From: Fibrobacter sp.
GTDB taxonomy: Bacteria; Fibrobacterota; Fibrobacteria; Fibrobacterales; Fibrobacteraceae
DNA length: 64,000 nucleotides
Direction of reading: 5' to 3'
Assembly: GCA_024398955.1 (NCBI GenBank)
Contig: JAKSIG010000014.1
Span: forward strand, 1-64,000
In this document: piece after piece, positions 63,156-64,000 of the stretch
Layout of the letters: every line of letters starts with the position of its first letter
Numbering within the stretch: the first letter of the stretch is position 1
Notes under the pieces: model-generated
Database searches by the model: none
Told to the model about the DNA's origin: nothing
The model's input: only the letters and a program-made list of their open reading frames with translations
Translations under genes and position numbers: made by a program

Positions 63156-63295
63156 ACCTTCCAATTTTGCAACAGCTTGTTCAGCTGTGCAATGCGGGAC
63201 TTTTCGTCATCGGTACCGTGATAAGTCTTGAACAACAGATAGCGGTACTCCATAAGTGCAGTACGAATTAAAACTTTGTCTTCTTTTTTCAGCAT
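63152..63295 (-). CDS. Small protein (47 aa) coupled to the TPR-like gene
   Basis: The frame begins MLKKEDKVLIRTALMEYR and ends QLNKLLQNWKV. Its TGA overlaps the next ATG, the main argument for translation. It is charged and helical with no membrane segment. TATCTT lies 2 nt before the ATG, but a longer leader is possible. No family recognised. Confidence 0.5.
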   Translation of the reverse strand: MLKKEDKVLIRTALMEYRYLLFKTYHGTDDEKSRIAQLNKLLQNWKV

Positions 63296-63368
63296 AAAAG
63301 ATAACGTAGTTAACGAGCTGGAGAGGGGAACGTTGGTTCCCTCCCTCCAGTCTCGATAAAGGATGCGG

Positions 63369-64000
63369 TTACTTGTGGCCCTTGCCCTTTCCGGAGAAGT
63401 AGTCCTGCTGGCGAGTCATACCAAGCACGGCATGCCACAGGTTTCCGTTGGGGTTGATTTTCTTTCGTTCGTTCACGGCATATTCGATAGGCACGTGGGA
63501 GAATGCGTTGTTCATGCTGCCTACGACCATGTCGGTCTTGCCGGCCATGCCTGCATGTACAGCGGCTTCGGCCAACTGGAAGCAGAAGATGGCGTCGGTT
63601 CCCTTTGCCGGAGTACTACGAACCATGTAGCTGGGGTCAAAGTACTTGATGTTGATTTCCTTGCCCACCTTGTTGAAGTGTTCCTTAATCTTGCGGGTCA
63701 GGAATTCGCCAATGTCGTTCTTAAGAACATTTCCGCTTGCGTCCTTGCGCTCGGGCTGGTCAACGAATAGTTCCTGACCGGCACCTTCGGCCACTGCGAT
63801 CACGGCGTGTGTCTTGCCGTTGTCGTAGCGACTTTCAAGAGCCTTGCAGAGCCCTTCAAGAGTAAAGGGAACTTCGGGAACCAGGCAGATGTTCACCACG
63901 GTCGTAGCGAGTGCTGCGTAGGCTGCAATAAAGCCTGAGTCGCGACCCATAAGCTTTACCAGACCGAGTCCGTTAAAGGCGCCGTTTGCTTCGTTATGAG
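63369..64000 (-). CDS. 6-phosphofructokinase, pyrophosphate-type (3' part, runs off window)
   Basis: The reading frame continues to the window edge, so the N-terminus is missing. Coded residues include HNEANGAFNGLGLVKLMGRDSGFIA, with the PFK-family MGRDSG segment, and later VPEVPF, DPSYMVRSTPAKGTDA and ending FSGKGKGHK. The pattern resembles the TP0108-like long PPi-dependent type. It phosphorylates fructose 6-phosphate in glycolysis. Which phosphoryl donor is used cannot be judged from this portion. Confidence 0.85.
   Translation of the reverse strand, partial: HNEANGAFNGLGLVKLMGRDSGFIAAYAALATTVVNICLVPEVPFTLEGLCKALESRYDNGKTHAVIAVAEGAGQELFVDQPERKDASGNVLKNDIGEFLTRKIKEHFNKVGKEINIKYFDPSYMVRSTPAKGTDAIFCFQLAEAAVHAGMAGKTDMVVGSMNNAFSHVPIEYAVNERKKINPNGNLWHAVLGMTRQQDYFSGKGKGHK

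Noticed and set aside
1-64000. CRISPR arrays, insertion sequences, prophage genes or integrases
   Set aside because: No regularly spaced direct repeats, transposase motifs or phage structural genes were seen.

Overview
The window most likely comes from a Fibrobacter chromosome (Fibrobacterota, the cellulose-degrading gut lineage). Two giant secreted proteins carry the fibro-slime module (52349-56389 and 56616-60554), and a lipoprotein carries the FISUMP domain, the 'Fibrobacter succinogenes major paralogous domain' (41353-42237). Both families are named from this lineage. A complete Lpt/LPS-type envelope set shows a Gram-negative cell. The assignment rests on recognised families, and I cannot name the species.

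Layout. 1-9600: a divergent PRPP synthetase, NhaA, a GIY-YIG protein facing an XRE regulator with two palindromic operators, a TauE-type transporter, a TPR-like lipoprotein, a bifunctional penicillin-binding protein and tRNA-Ser(GCU). 9700-25200: envelope assembly, comprising a sulfatase/LtaS-like membrane enzyme, two GT4 glycosyltransferases, a GT2-flippase fusion, then lptC-lptA-lptB-rpoN-hpf-hprK and an Mce/MlaD protein. 25265-39500: DksA-like factor, serine hydrolase, and a signalling block. That block holds a REC-REC-HD-GYP protein, a degenerate hybrid kinase, two BMP-type periplasmic binding proteins, an intact hybrid kinase, a Nudix hydrolase, a patatin, an EamA transporter and a GGDEF protein. 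39600-48900: a MetY-type sulfhydrylase, small membrane proteins, the FISUMP lipoprotein, an isolated nuoA, an Omp85-like barrel, a NYN-LOTUS protein, dnaN, an M23 protein and a HAD phosphatase interrupted in frame by a repeat. 49080-64000: a double-length RNase G, the two fibro-slime proteins, phosphate acetyltransferase, a secreted helical-repeat protein and the 3' end of a PPi-type phosphofructokinase.

Main points of interest. (1) The 1035-aa RNase E/G protein is two complete copies in one chain; only the first keeps the two metal-binding aspartates, and both are lysine in the second. (2) The 28464-35895 operon encodes a hybrid kinase that has lost its phospho-accepting histidine, translationally coupled to two anchored BMP proteins and an intact hybrid kinase. 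It looks like a split sensor with a pseudokinase partner. (3) About ten start codons without a Shine-Dalgarno sequence lie 6-8 nt after a TAnnTT or TATAAT -10 element, including both members of several divergent pairs, so leaderless mRNAs are probably common here. (4) A dispersed repeat has been inserted and translated inside the HAD gene, and a TAATTCR heptamer repeat recurs three times between genes.

All functions are inferred from motifs read by eye; no database search was possible. Start codons were chosen from ribosome-binding sites, operon overlaps or -10 spacing.
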